Position numbers and translations under genes: made by a program. The notes beneath the pieces are model-generated. The model saw nothing but the letters and a program-made list of their open reading frames with translations, did not search any database and was not told the origin of the DNA. From Pterois miles (lineage: Eukaryota; Chordata; Actinopteri; Perciformes; Scorpaenidae): DNA of 64,000 nucleotides. This document shows positions 22,683 through 33,870 of the stretch, one piece after another. The DNA lies in contig CAMQGK010000130.1 in NCBI GenBank assembly GCA_947000775.1, positions 5,586,001-5,650,000 on the forward strand, in the 5' to 3' direction. Position 1 is the first letter of the stretch. The number at the start of each line of letters is the position of its first letter.

Positions 22683-23480
22683 TTAGACTTTATTGCTCCC
22701 TAAAGGGACTTCTCTTTTGTCCTTTACCTCCTTCACAGAAAAGGCAGGTTTGGCTACAAGGCAGTATAGCCCTGCAGCAAGTAACACTTCAGTGAGACCG
22801 CCAACATAAAGCCAGGAAGTGCGGTTCACCATCCTGAGCCACCCATAGTGCTTGACTAGCTTCAAGCTACCACAAGGAACTTTCATTTCATGTTGATTTC
22901 GGCGGACAGAAACGGTCGTGTTTCTGAGCACCAGAGTTAGAAAACCTCATTTTACTGCAGCAGGGTCTGACAGTCTGCCTCGCGCAGTCCTGGTTCTGGT
23001 TGTCCTGTGCCTCCTTTCCCTTAACAATATGGCCTGGGCCGCCAGCAGCGTGGCGTCGGCGTTGGCTCCCAGCGGGGCAGCGACGAGAAGCTCTGCTTCT
23101 GGCAGTAGGATGAGTCGCTGCTGCTAAGCATATTAAGCAGTTGTAAACTATTAAATTAATCAGCATATTTTTTAAGTTTTTAAGAAAGTCACAATTATCT
23201 GTTTCCAGCTTCAATGTCAATGTTGTCTGGTTTCTGGGGGCACATCACATTAGGCTGATGGACATTTGTCACCATTTTCATACATTTTATAGACAAACAA
23301 CTCAACGATTATATTGAGAAAATAATGAACAGAATAATGGACAATGAAAGACGTTAGTTGCCACCGTACTCCTACTCCTGCAGCAGTGAAGCCAGATTTG
23401 CGGGTGTCCGTGTTGGGCTGCCGGAGGCCCTGGTGGAGTCTGAGCTGAAGGACATTCTGGTGAACTGGACTGGGCATTAA
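22683..23480. repeat. Probable mosaic of repeat relics
   Basis: The left edge contains ACTTTATTGCTCCCTAAAGGG, like the reversed tail of a fish retroposon. A GC-richer patch follows at about 22960-23110. From about 23130 a hAT-like relic runs on (AATTATCTGTTTCCAGC, ACAACTCAACGATTATATTGAG). The open frames over the GC-rich patch, on both strands, have no recognisable domain. Confidence 0.4.
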
Positions 23481-24799
23481 GAATAACTATATAGAAATTG
23501 TCTATCTTCCCGCTGAAGGTCATGTTTGCTTTTGTTGGTCATATGGAGGCATCAGTATTAAATAGAGATAGCTTCACAACTAGTTAACATTCCTTGTAGT
23601 ACCTTTAAACATTTTCTATTTTATTTTCCGTCTTGGCGGTCTACCAGTGTACCACCAACCAACATAATTAGGCACATTAGACTAACTGGCACCATCTGTC
23701 TATGTAATGTGACTACGCACTGGAGCTACATATATCGCAAAAGTTCTGTAGATGAGCCCAACTCACAGCATACACATTAAAATCCTCGCTAAAACTCATG
23801 ATTATGTTGAAACTGACAATCACATCTTGCAACCGATCCAGTTTTTAAATGGACAGATTCTGGAAGACAGTGATACTGGCTGTACAGGGGTCGGACTAAG
23901 CATTGTAACCCTTACTGAGGAGCACAAAGAACATGTGCCCTTGCTTTCCATCGATTCTGCACGCTTCTTGCACCAAACAGTCAGAGTGTTGCAGCGCCAC
24001 TTATTTTCATCCGCCATACATTTGTCATAGTTTGCAGTGAACTGACACACACTCAATACAGACTCAGTGTGTGACAACACAACAAGAACCTGGATTTGTA
24101 CCTACGAGCATGCACGCCATCCAGTTGACAGTTTAGGACATTATTTCTAAATAATGTGAACGCAGCCGTAGTCATGTTCTGTCCTCGTCACTGTCAAAGT
24201 GAGTAAAGCACGCTGGAGCCACAAATAGCCCGTAAGGCAGGAGTCTAATTCCTTTTTCTGTAGCGTGAGGCAACTTGATGTACAAGTATGAAAGGCTTGT
24301 TATCCCTCGTGGCACCCGACAGATAGAGCCATTCTCCCAACTCCATCACGACTGATAAAAGTCACTCCATATTTCTGTTTTAAAACAGATCGAGTGGATA
24401 TCCATGTGGGTACTGTAAAATTTTCTTGCTTCTTGTTATAAAAGGCCTCATAGCAAGCTCGGTTCTATACGTTTTATGACCTCCTCATTGCTAGGCTACC
24501 TGCAGTCATGGTGATTTATGGTTCTTGACAACAGGGGGGTTGAGGGAGTCCATTTTAATTCACAGAAGTCTGAGGTTACCTGTCAGAGCCATATAAATAG
24601 TGTATAATAAAATCGTGCTTCATCTACATGTCTAAAATATAAATGTAATCTGTACTCCACAACGGACAAACACTATGATGGTGGCTCCCAAGCTGGTGTA
24701 AATTCTTCTTAGGTTGAATATTATTCACAGACTCGTGAGCAGGAAAGTTTATGCCAAATTATGTCTCAATGTAGGAACCAATAATTTTTGCCTCTGACT
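23481..24799. other. Spacer with no gene seen
   Basis: Single-copy-looking sequence. Overlapping short frames on both strands near 23.75-24.08 kb have no domain or splice support. Confidence 0.4.
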
Positions 24800-24802
24800 A
24801 GA

Positions 24803-25360
24803 GATGTCACAATGCCAGAAATTTGGTAGCTGATGGTAATACCATTAAAATTCCACAATCTTTATACCAATTTGATACCACAGTAAAAAAACAAATACAA
24901 GTTTTTGTCAGGAAGCTAAACAGCTCATAATTCCCCCTCTTTCATCTGTTTTATATTGCTATGAAAACATCTTTTCCAAACAACTGGATTTATTCGGGTT
25001 TCTCATTTTACAAGAAAACGTTTCCCTTCAGCCAATGATCATTTTTTATTGAATAGAGCCTGATGCCTGATGTATCATGTTATCTAACGCAGCCTCAATT
25101 AATGTGACCGCCATTATTTAGCCAAGCTGGGATGTACTGCGCACATTTTTTTTAAACACCAAACACTATTCACCGATCAAATAGAGCTTAAACGTACCAT
25201 AATCTAAATTATTAGCACCTCCCGTTAACATGATGGGACGATGTTAGTCTCCAGCCCCGTCGGTACCTGCTGTACTGTAGAAAAACGAGTACAATCACAC
25301 TGTCAGAAATCTGGTATCAACTTGGTACCACAGGTCTCATGACACCCCCACATCTGGCCC
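24803..25360. mobile_element. Non-autonomous DNA element with inverted ends
   Basis: The left end reads GATGTCACAATGCCAGAAATTTGGTA and the right end, reversed, reads GGGGGTGTCATGAGACCTGTGGTACCAA, so the ends are imperfect inverted repeats. Both carry the ATACCA/TGGTAT strings typical of a common fish MITE. There is no coding capacity. Confidence 0.5.
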
Positions 25361-25371
25361 TTAGTATTAGG

Positions 25372-25492
25372 GCTGCAACCAACGATTCATTTCATTGTTG
25401 ATGATTAATTGGTGCAGATCTACATGGTAAATTGTGAATTTCCCCACTGTGGGACCAATAAAGGAATATCTTATCTCATCTTATCTTATACA
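25372..25492 (+). mobile_element. hAT-like fragment joined to a retroposon tail
   Basis: AGGGCTGCAACCAACGATTCA and ATGATTAATTGGTGC belong to a hAT-like MITE. The sequence then passes into AATTTCCCCACTGTGGGACC, AATAAAGGAATATC and (TTATC)n, the 3' tail of a fish non-LTR retroposon. The same tail recurs at 30632-30693. Confidence 0.6.
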
Positions 25493-25679
25493 TAAAATTG
25501 CAGAGAATGGTACACACTTCAACCAGGTTCTTGAAGTAGCTTAGCTTTCTATTTATCTGCTTTCCTTTGAGATATCCACAGTATCAGTACATACTGAGTA
25601 CCATTTGCAGCTCAAAGAAACTCACTATAACATCAAGACCAACTGGACCAAACTATTAAATCAACCCCACATTCTCCAC

Positions 25680-26300
25680 CTGGATGGGAGTTAAGCTGCG
25701 GCAACCCACGGTCCCTCCACCAACTGCTCCACCATGCAGAAACAAAGATCCTCTTGGCAGCGCTGGAGGCGCACAGTGCTCTGCGACCAGGGAGACGAGG
25801 AGGATCATGCCCCCTGTGCTCTGATGGTTGCTACAAGGGCTGCGTCTTTAGAAACATCAGCAGTGGCCTGTTAAAAATCAGCTGTGTGCTTTTTCATGTC
25901 ATGCAGCAGCTCTGGCAGCTGGCAGTGTATCATATGGCGAGATGCAATCCTCATATAGGGCACAGCTTCACACATTTTACTGATACAGGTACAAACACAC
26001 TGTTTCACTCTCCCGCTACCTTGTTTACTGCATAGCTTCTTCTCGTACTGTTCATTGCTGGCGAGCCTTAATTTCTGATGGGGAACATATGCATGATAGA
26101 ACTAATAATAGAAGCACAAAGACTGCGTGGAGAGGGGAGGGGGGTGGCTCAGCTCCCCTGGCAAGCGTGATTTAGCAGGCTTGCATTTCAAATGGTCTGT
26201 TTAACTAATGCGCAGTAATTAGTTCTCCAGAAAAGAGCAGGCAGATTACACCGGTGTATAGTGGCATTGAGGTGCGTTTTGTAAGAAAGACATCTGCACC
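25680..26300. other. Repeat-poor patch, candidate conserved noncoding DNA
   Basis: This stretch lacks recognised repeats. Near 26170-26260 it carries TTGCATTTCAAATGG and GCAGTAATTAGTTC, homeodomain-like and E-box-like strings in balanced-composition sequence. Its candidacy rests only on composition and context in a SLITRK desert. Confidence 0.2.
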
Positions 26301-26437
26301 AAACAGATGTAAATTTTCTATGTACATTACTGAGAGACAGTCTATTCAGGAGTGACTAACCAGAGTCCAGCATGACTAGTACATTGTGGATAAATTCATT
26401 CAGAATACTCCATCCAAAGGCACCTGTGTCTTGGGAG

Positions 26438-26439
<2 letters not shown>

Positions 26440-26482
<43 letters not shown>
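26440..26482 (+). repeat. (AT)n microsatellite
   Basis: About 21 uninterrupted AT units. Confidence 0.95.
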
Positions 26483-26488
<6 letters not shown>

Positions 26489-28100
26489 TATTATATCTAC
26501 ATGATTAATTGTGTAAAGTTCAGCTAATTAGTTGTTGAGAAATACGGACAGGATTTTCTATTCAGCTTTATGTTCAGATGTCCTACATAAGTCCTAAAAT
26601 TGCCCGTTTAAAATGAATACCCACCCTCAGTAAAAAGCCCAGAGTAACAGTAATGACAGTCTTATGATTCGCTCCATACATAAGCAGTCTGACACACCAA
26701 CTTTAGACTTAAAGGCGCCACACATTATAGGATGACTGACAAGTTTACTGAGGATAAACAACATAAAGGACACTGCCTAGAACACTGTCTGTTCAGCAGC
26801 GCTAAGAGGTTAATCAAACTATGGCTTATGTTGTACCGAGCATCCTGACTACTACCTAGGTTACTGTATGTAACGTTAATACACTGACTACAAGGACGTA
26901 TATATACTGTACATATAGCAGTGTAATCATGCACAGACCTTTGTCAGATTACATGCTTTTAGAAGGGCTTTTGATGCTAAACATACATACTTTGACCAAA
27001 TGATTGAATGAATGAATTTAATGATTGAATTTTTGACAAAGAATACACAGATCTACTGTTCTGTTTTATCTGTTTTACACAACATGACACCCATGCATGT
27101 GCATGTACTGTATGTCTTATGATTGTGGCTGATGTATAACTGGTTTTGTTTCATACTACATGCTTACAGTTCTACCCTACTGAGTTTACTTATTGGACAA
27201 ACTACTATAAACCTGCCAAGTGGATGTCATTAGTACCAGCTGACGCCTAACGATTACACCAGAAGCCTGCTGTAAAAAGACATTTTTTTAAATTGTGCAT
27301 GGTATGTGCAGCAATAGTTGCTTTGTTTTTCTATTTCACTGATGGCTACAATCTAGACTATTACTGTCATTTTGTCACGTAGATGCATTGAATTTTTGAT
27401 ATATTTAAGTACTGTATGTGGACACCATGTCCGTTAGAAGAATGAAAAGAAAATGAACAAACAACAGAACGCTGCCCCGGCTTTAAGCCCTGTGGATTAG
27501 CTTTCAGCTAACTAAAGTTTCCTCAGCTGTTGTGGTGAAGAAAAAAGCAATAACAGGACAGAAGATTAGCACAGCGTCACAGACTATCTCTTACTGTTTG
27601 GGAAACATGCACCGACGAGTTTTACCTCTGATAGAAAATCCCTGTTTGGATTTGGATTTTCTGTCAGCTCTGCCCCCTTCCTTGTTTATTCACTTCCATA
27701 ATTCAGTCCGGTGCCATACGAGGGTCAGCTTAAGCTGCTTTGTGATGGAGAACCAGTAGAACAAACCTCCACTCGTTTCACGCCCTGAGCAGACAGATGG
27801 ACATCTGGTGGAAAACCCAGTCTACGACAAAATGAAATTGAACTCTTTAAGACTTGCTGGAACTGCTATCGTCTGACAGAGCAGGCATTAGCAGTCTACA
27901 GACGGAGATGGAGCTCCTGGGTCCCATACAACGGATCTAAGCTAAATGTTCCCATACAACTAAACGCCATTCTCAGTTACATTTGGAGGGAAATGTATTT
28001 TGTCACACAAGTGACGAGGCAGAACAAGCAATATTGAGCAACCGTTAATGAGAGTTACATGGATTAATGAAGTTATTACACGTTCATGTGTAACAATGAG
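26483..28100. other. Spacer with no gene seen
   Basis: Mostly AT-rich single-copy-looking sequence without supported features. Confidence 0.4.
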
Positions 28101-28105
28101 TATCA

Positions 28106-28440
28106 TGAGTGATCTTCTACGCCTACACCTAACTACGTAATTTTGTTTCCTCAACCTAACCACGTATTTTTGTTGCCTACATCTAATTTTGCAGTTTTGT
28201 TGCCTACACCTAACCAAGTAGGTTGTTGCCTACACCTAACCAAGTAGTTCTGTTTCCTAAACCTAATTACATAGTTTTGTTGCCTAAACTCAACTACCAC
28301 CTAAACCCAACTACAGTAGAAGTAGTTTAGTTGGCTAAACCTAATCAAGTAGATTTGTTGGCTAAACCTAACTACATTGTTTTGTTGGCTAAACCTAACC
28401 AAGTAGCTTTGTTGGCTAAACTGTACTACGCTTTAAAACT
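28106..28440 (+). repeat. Minisatellite of GTTTTGTTGCCTAAACCTAA type, copy 1
   Basis: About ten diverged units of roughly 30 bp with the core TTTGTTGCCTAAACCTAACY followed by AAGTAG or TACGTAG. The right-hand units have drifted to TTGGCTAAACCTAA. The same family forms arrays at 35.98-36.40 kb and, on the opposite strand, at 60.25-60.76 kb. Open frames with repeated LLAKPN motifs are produced by the array. Confidence 0.85.
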
Positions 28441-30055
28441 AACTGTAATCCAGGATAAAATACATGTCCCCCAAAATGTAACTGAGAGCGCAGTTCAGTT
28501 GTATGGGAATGTCATTTTTTAGGAGGCAGGGCTGTCTGGGTTGATGGGTAGGACTGGAACATAGCTCCTCTCTATAGCCTTCAATAGCATAAGCTGGTTA
28601 GAGGATGGAAGGATTGATTGACATCAAATCTGTACAAGTCTGTGTGCAAATTAGTGCATGATCCATGTAAAGTTCATCATAGTACTTACTTTCATGTAAC
28701 TGGGTGTTCGCTTATGTTTTGCCAAAGGGCAAGGAGTGAAAAAACCTGTACTGTAAAGTTTGATCTTTGATGTTAAAGAGTTTCAGGATAAACCTCAGTT
28801 AGTGGGGGGATGCTTTGTATTGCAATCCTAGTGTGGGATTTTATTTACTGATAAAAGACAATATATTTTTCCATAAAGGTCTTGTCTAGAGGACCTTTAC
28901 ATAATTTATTACAGTACAGTTAATGCAGCAACTTTAAGGCAACTTGTTTTTCTGCACTGTTGTTCTTTTTAAGATTGGTACAGTGGCTGAGTTAATTGAG
29001 TGTCTAATGACTTAACAACTGCAGAGACTTGAGCTGACCTGCATCGTCTTCCTGAACAAGACCTTTCAAGACCAATTAAGCAGGAATGCCATGGCGGGGC
29101 AGTTAGAGAAGCTGGACTGCATTCTGACGCTGTTCAAACCTGCCAGAAGAACAAAAGCTTCAAGGTCAAATCATGAAACATCTTGACACCCATAACTCCT
29201 TGTTTCTATTTTGGATGAATTACTGCCTGCCAGGCTCCTTAAAATGCTTTGAATCATAACAAAACTAAAGATTACAGACAACACAGCACAAACTGCACTG
29301 TACCGCACATCAGATGACGTAAGAAATTTCTGCATATCACACATGACATTGATGCAACAGAGGGGAGTGTTGCATTGCAAAAAAAAGGCCAGTTCATTGT
29401 CCTGAATAATCTGCTCACTGAGCAGCCCATCATACTCTGTTCGCTGCTTTCCAAGCAGCAGGTTTTTCACCATTCATAACACAATCAGTAAGATTTGATA
29501 GACAGGCAACAGATACATATGAATGTCTGTTGTCAAGAAAACAGCAAAACCTTGTTGTGCATTGTTATTCCTGTTTAAAACATTGATTAGTAACACAAGT
29601 TTTAATAAACCATGAGGCTGCTGTGTTGAATTTAAGTGCTGCTGCTGCTACATTTGGTCTCCTATCATGTTTAAGTAAGGAGCACCAGTGCTCCTAGTGG
29701 AACAATCTGCCCTGCAAGGACTATCGACCTCCCAGACTCCAATAACACATCCACCGGCCTGAAGCTCCCCACCACCCCCTATACATATATATGTCAGAAA
29801 GGTTTATAACAAGAAGGGCTTTTAGCGAAAGAGGTTGTTTTCTTCGAGGTGTCTGAAATAACACACTCCTTCTGGACAACAAGGAGTGACGAAGCACAAA
29901 CAAGGCAAAGGCTGCTTTCAATAATCTTCACAATTACATAGAAGGCATTTTGCAGACAGTGCTTTTCACAGCGTGAGCCCTGTCTGCTAATTTACTCCAG
30001 TTTACTGTACCTTAGTGCAACACATGACGCACATAATACCAACCATAGATATACT
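28441..30055. other. Spacer with no gene seen
   Basis: No supported gene or clear repeat. Open frames near 29.2-29.5 kb lack domains. Confidence 0.4.
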
Positions 30056-30059
30056 GTAT

Positions 30060-31110
30060 TTACAAGGGGTGGGAAAAAAATCCAGTTCATCTATATATCA
30101 CGTTTTTTATGATTTTGAAATTGATTTGTTTTAATGCTACAATCTATATATTTGCTCCATTTGAGTCGGTACTGAGGCAGAAATAAGTTACTACTTTTAT
30201 TGTTGTAGTCTGAGTGATGTGACGTCATGTCTGTTCCAATCCGTCACCCAAAACAAACCAAAAAAAAAAACAAAAATGAAAAGTAGAAAACGGCGGAGGG
30301 CCTGTGTGGATACGAGCTGCACCTCACATGTTAAATCCAGTGTGGTAACACTACACATACAGAAATGTATGGAAACACTCTGGGTTTCACATATTGTAGA
30401 ACAAGCAGAGCTAGACATCACGGCTAACGCTGCATGCTAACTGCAAGTGAAATGTGGAGCCAAACCGGCCGTCGCTCTCATCTCCGTGGTCAAACGGGCT
30501 GACACTACAACTGTAGAGCACCAATACACTGACATTTATGTTAAATGCATTCAAACAACCCTGATGGAGCTGAACATGGACGTATAAAGAGCTAGTTAGC
30601 GGAAGTGTACACCTGTGACTCCGTCTGGTTTTCAAATTGTAAATTTCTCCACTGTGGGACTAATAAAGGAATATCTTATCTTATCTTAAAATAAGGTGTC
30701 AACAAAGGGAACTGTATATTCAAAATACATATATGGAAATAAGATTGATTGGATTATATTCACAGAAGAATAAAACATTACTATCCCCATTTCTAAACCA
30801 CAAAGAAAATACTACTAATTTATGAGGGAAATGTATTCTTTGACTTTGGGGTTGCTGGAAATAATAAAATAATAAATAATTCCCGACAGTGACTGATATA
30901 TTTGACTTCAGGACATCTCTGACTCCATACGTGCTGAAAATCAAGCATTCCTACTGTATTCATTTAGATGTTTTCCAAAGTAAAAGCCCCTAGAAGTGAC
31001 TAACTTCTAGTTAGCTTTTTAACTTTTTTCCCCAAAGTCTAGTGTTCAATTTGATCTAATCGGCACCCAAATATTGAATCGAGAGATCTGAGAATTGCCC
31101 CAGCCTTAGT
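30060..31110 (+). pseudogene. Decayed hAT-like transposon
   Basis: The left end reads CAAGGGGTGGGAAAAAAATC. The right end, AATATTGAATCGAGAGATC then CCCCAGCCTTAG, reads as an imperfect inverse of it. Between them, at about 30280-30345, a frame encodes RRRACVDTSCTSHVKSSV, resembling the start of a BED-finger domain of hAT transposases. The frame soon loses similarity. A perfect TGACGTCA lies at 30220-30227. A retroposon tail has landed inside the element at 30632-30693. Confidence 0.4.
30632..30693 (+). mobile_element. Non-LTR retroposon 3' tail fragment
   Basis: AAATTGTAAATTTCTCCACT, GTGGGACTAATAAAGGAAT and (TATCT)n match the tail at 25.43-25.49 kb almost base for base. Only the tail remains, as expected of a 5'-truncated insertion. 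Confidence 0.7.
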
Positions 31111-31439
31111 AGACACCGAACTGGCTGCTCCAGCCCGTTACTGTGATCCGTCAACGTCACCGCCATATTGTGGAGGTCAGGATCTGGCCTGTACACACAT
31201 AGAAGTGAACGGGGGAGCTGCCATTTTTCCAGGAAAAAAAGCCACCCTTGACTTCCCTAAGCACTGACGTTGACGGAAGATCCAAAGACCAATGCGGCGT
31301 CTATGATACAAACGAGCAGCACAGGAGAGATGTTTTTTCCTCCTCTTCTTCTCCTTATACACTTGGAGGTCACCAGCACTCGTCCGCTAACAGTCACTGC
31401 TTTAGCTTAAGGGGCTGAAACGGAGTATGAGAAAGAGAC

Positions 31440-32150
31440 GCAAGATAGTGAGACTTGTTGCGCCCAGCTAGGGGTTGTTTCATTTCAGCCTGACATTGGA
31501 TAGCAGATTAGAGCCCCGTTGCACTCTATTGCTTCTGCGTGCATGCTCTTGCACTCGTGCACGCGCCCCCCCCTCTCCCAGCCTTGTTTATGTACGAGCC
31601 CTGACCGTCTATCAACTTCCCCGAAGCGCCCTGCAGTGTTCCCAGGCACCAATTACGGTGTCCCTTTTTCTTTCTGCATTGGAAGTGATGTGGCGTGCCC
31701 TACGGGGTCGACAGACACCACCGCTACACCCACATATCTGCAGAGATCCTGCCAGCGCCCGCGGCCCCTCCACCGCAATCCTGGAGAAATGATAATTATG
31801 ACATCCGCCCGCGCAAGAGGCAAGAGGATAGTTCAGCTCCCTTGCCCCTTGTTCCCAAGCCCTTCTTTTTGACTGATTCAATATTCTGCAGGCTCGCGCT
31901 GTGCCTACTTTCTCCATGTCACAGAGGAGGCAGAGGCTCTCCAATATATCTGCAGGCTCTCTGTGTCTGAAACTAGTGTGCTTTAATGAAGTTTCACAAT
32001 GCCCCCTTCCTCGCTCTGCCCCCGATGCTCTTAAAACCGCTCTAACTGGCAATTTCCTTTGGCTGTTGACAACAACAACACCTATTCAAACACACATTTG
32101 TGTTCCCCTTCATTGCAAGCCAATAATCAATAATCGTTGACTATTGGAGA
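31440..32150. other. GC-richer, repeat-poor patch
   Basis: The region stands out in composition from its AT-rich neighbours. It contains pyrimidine-rich stretches and short homeodomain-like strings (AAATGATAATTATGAC near 31787, CCAATAATCAATAATCG near 32120). Several overlapping open frames exist on both strands without any domain. It lies 1.2-2 kb to the left of the CpG-rich block at 33.4 kb, so it could be promoter-linked regulatory DNA. Confidence 0.25.
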
Positions 32151-32652
32151 GAAGAGGAGTCTTCATACAGCCAAATAATTAAACCCAGACCTCTTCTTAA
32201 CAATACATGATTATGGGAGACCAGCAGGCAAAACTCGTCTTTTTTTTTTTTTTTTTTTTTTTGCATAATTTGTTAAATTGGCCCACATGTGTCTGCACAA
32301 ACCATCCATCAATAAGTAATTGCACACAATTCAGACACAGCAGTCCATACATGGCACATTATGGTATGATGGAGCACTCCACTGATTCATCCAAGCTAAA
32401 AAAAAATTAAAAAAAAATGGGGATCCAATGATGCAATTCACAAATTACAGCTAATTAAACACTTCCTTTTCTTCCCCTCATTAACTAGCCCTTACAGGGG
32501 ACTATAATCTCACCCTCACATGGGTGCAGGACAAAGTTAAACCGGTTAAATTAAGATAGTAAGGAAGTATTTAATCTGTTGTGACATGTTACTTTAAAAT
32601 GAGATTAACAGACAAAATATGCTGATAAAAAAAGAACTCTCCTCTCTGATTG

Positions 32653-32925
32653 GCTGGTTGTGATGCAGCCATTTAACACACCTGTGACCACTCACATCAA
32701 TCATAAATATTCATAGACCACAATTATTAGCAAAGAGGGACCACTACATGTGTCTGCTTCCGCACGGACAAATAGATTGTGATGCAGCCCCCATTAAACA
32801 CACCTGTGACCACTGACTAATCATAAATATTCATACGCCACTACTGTGTAAGCTAAATATATAGAGGAATCGCATAGTAACCAGCTATTCAAGCACATGT
32901 CTACTACCGCACAGAAAAATAGAGC
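32653..32925 (+). repeat. Tandem duplication, period about 124 bp
   Basis: Two diverged units start with TTGTGATGCAGCC at about 32656 and 32778. Each continues through CACACCTGTGACCACT, AATCATAAATATTCATA and, later, ACATGTGTCTGCTTCCGCAC or ACATGTCTACTACCGCAC. The second unit carries an insertion of about 25-30 bp before its last segment. Confidence 0.8.
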
Positions 32926-33293
32926 CACTTAAAGTTTACCACCGTTATATTAGGCACCAGTCTTGATCAGCGCAGCGCCGTAGGATACAGTAAGTGCGTG
33001 TGGCAAACAGCCAGGTGTGCTGGAGGTAATGGAGCCCCTTCGGGAAAACTCACCGGTCTCCCTCTGTTACCTTCCTGTCAAGTCCAGGCACTTTCTTGTC
33101 TCCTGCTAGAGATAAATAACTACATTCACGTCAGTCCACATACAGTACTGAACACACTAAAGGAATGTACTTATTTTAATGGTGAAAAATGGAGGGGTGC
33201 GCTGCTGTGCCACATACTGTAGCTAGCTGGAACCTGCCCATAATGGACACCTGGAGTCCTTGCTGGCTATTTCACATAAAGCCCACCTGGTGC

Positions 33294-33316
33294 GGGGGGG
33301 GGGGGGGGGGGGGGGG
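33294..33316 (+). repeat. Run of 23 G
   Basis: A homopolymer of 23 guanines, 50 bp beyond the putative splice donor at 33367. Its exact length in an assembly is doubtful. Confidence 0.9.
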
Positions 33317-33366
33317 TAATTGAGGACATTACAGTGAAATATACCCAGATATATCGCAGGTGCTTA

Positions 33367-33870
33367 CCGTTTCAAAGTGGTGAAAATGAAAGGGAAGGCT
33401 GGTCCAAATGTCAGCGCACTCAGTCCATCGGTGTGCGGGGGAACCGACGCATCGGAGGGGGGCTAACCTCCACGACACTTCCTTACAAACAAACTTCACA
33501 GTCTGTCCCCACTTGTCCTCTCGGGTCTTTCTCGAGCCTTGTCACACACGGGGGCCACTCATTATTCCCTCGCCTCCGCTGTGAGGTTTCACTCCGGGTC
33601 CCGGGATGATTGAGCGTCCTCCTCCTCCTCCTCCTCCCGGAACCTCCGAGGAATTAATGAAGTTGCAGGTTCGAGCCGCGGGAAAGACGGGGTATTACGA
33701 TTATAAACCCAAAAAAGGGGGGGGGGACTTATTCTTCTTTTACGGTCCACTCTAAATGATGAACGCGCGCTCCGTGTGCTGCTCTCGCGCCGCGCCGCGC
33801 GCTGTGTGTAGTTAACCAATCTGCGACGTATTGGAGTTGCTCCGTAATTTGCATGCTGTAGAGGTGGACG
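33367..33870 (-). promoter_or_regulatory. CpG-rich block, candidate slitrk6 promoter and first exon
   Basis: A dense CpG cluster (CGCGCCGCGCCGCGCGC near 33787) lies with CCAAT boxes in both orientations (33816-33820 and 33830-33834) and an octamer ATGCAAAT on the minus strand (33854-33847). Downstream on the minus strand comes a purine-rich leader and then TTTGAAACG|GTAAGCACC, a good donor with its last exon base at 33368. The next strong acceptor in the right orientation that joins a real coding exon is the slitrk6 acceptor at 18098, about 15 kb away. The block could instead serve an unseen noncoding transcript, and the slitrk6 promoter could be nearer the gene. Confidence 0.4.

Noticed and set aside
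22918..23220. Opposed open frames over a GC-richer patch, one with a signal-peptide-like hydrophobic start
   Set aside because: No recognisable mature domain or splice partner, and both sides look like repeat relics.
31475..32052. Five overlapping open frames on both strands
   Set aside because: Typical of GC-rich sequence. None has domain similarity or coherent splice sites.
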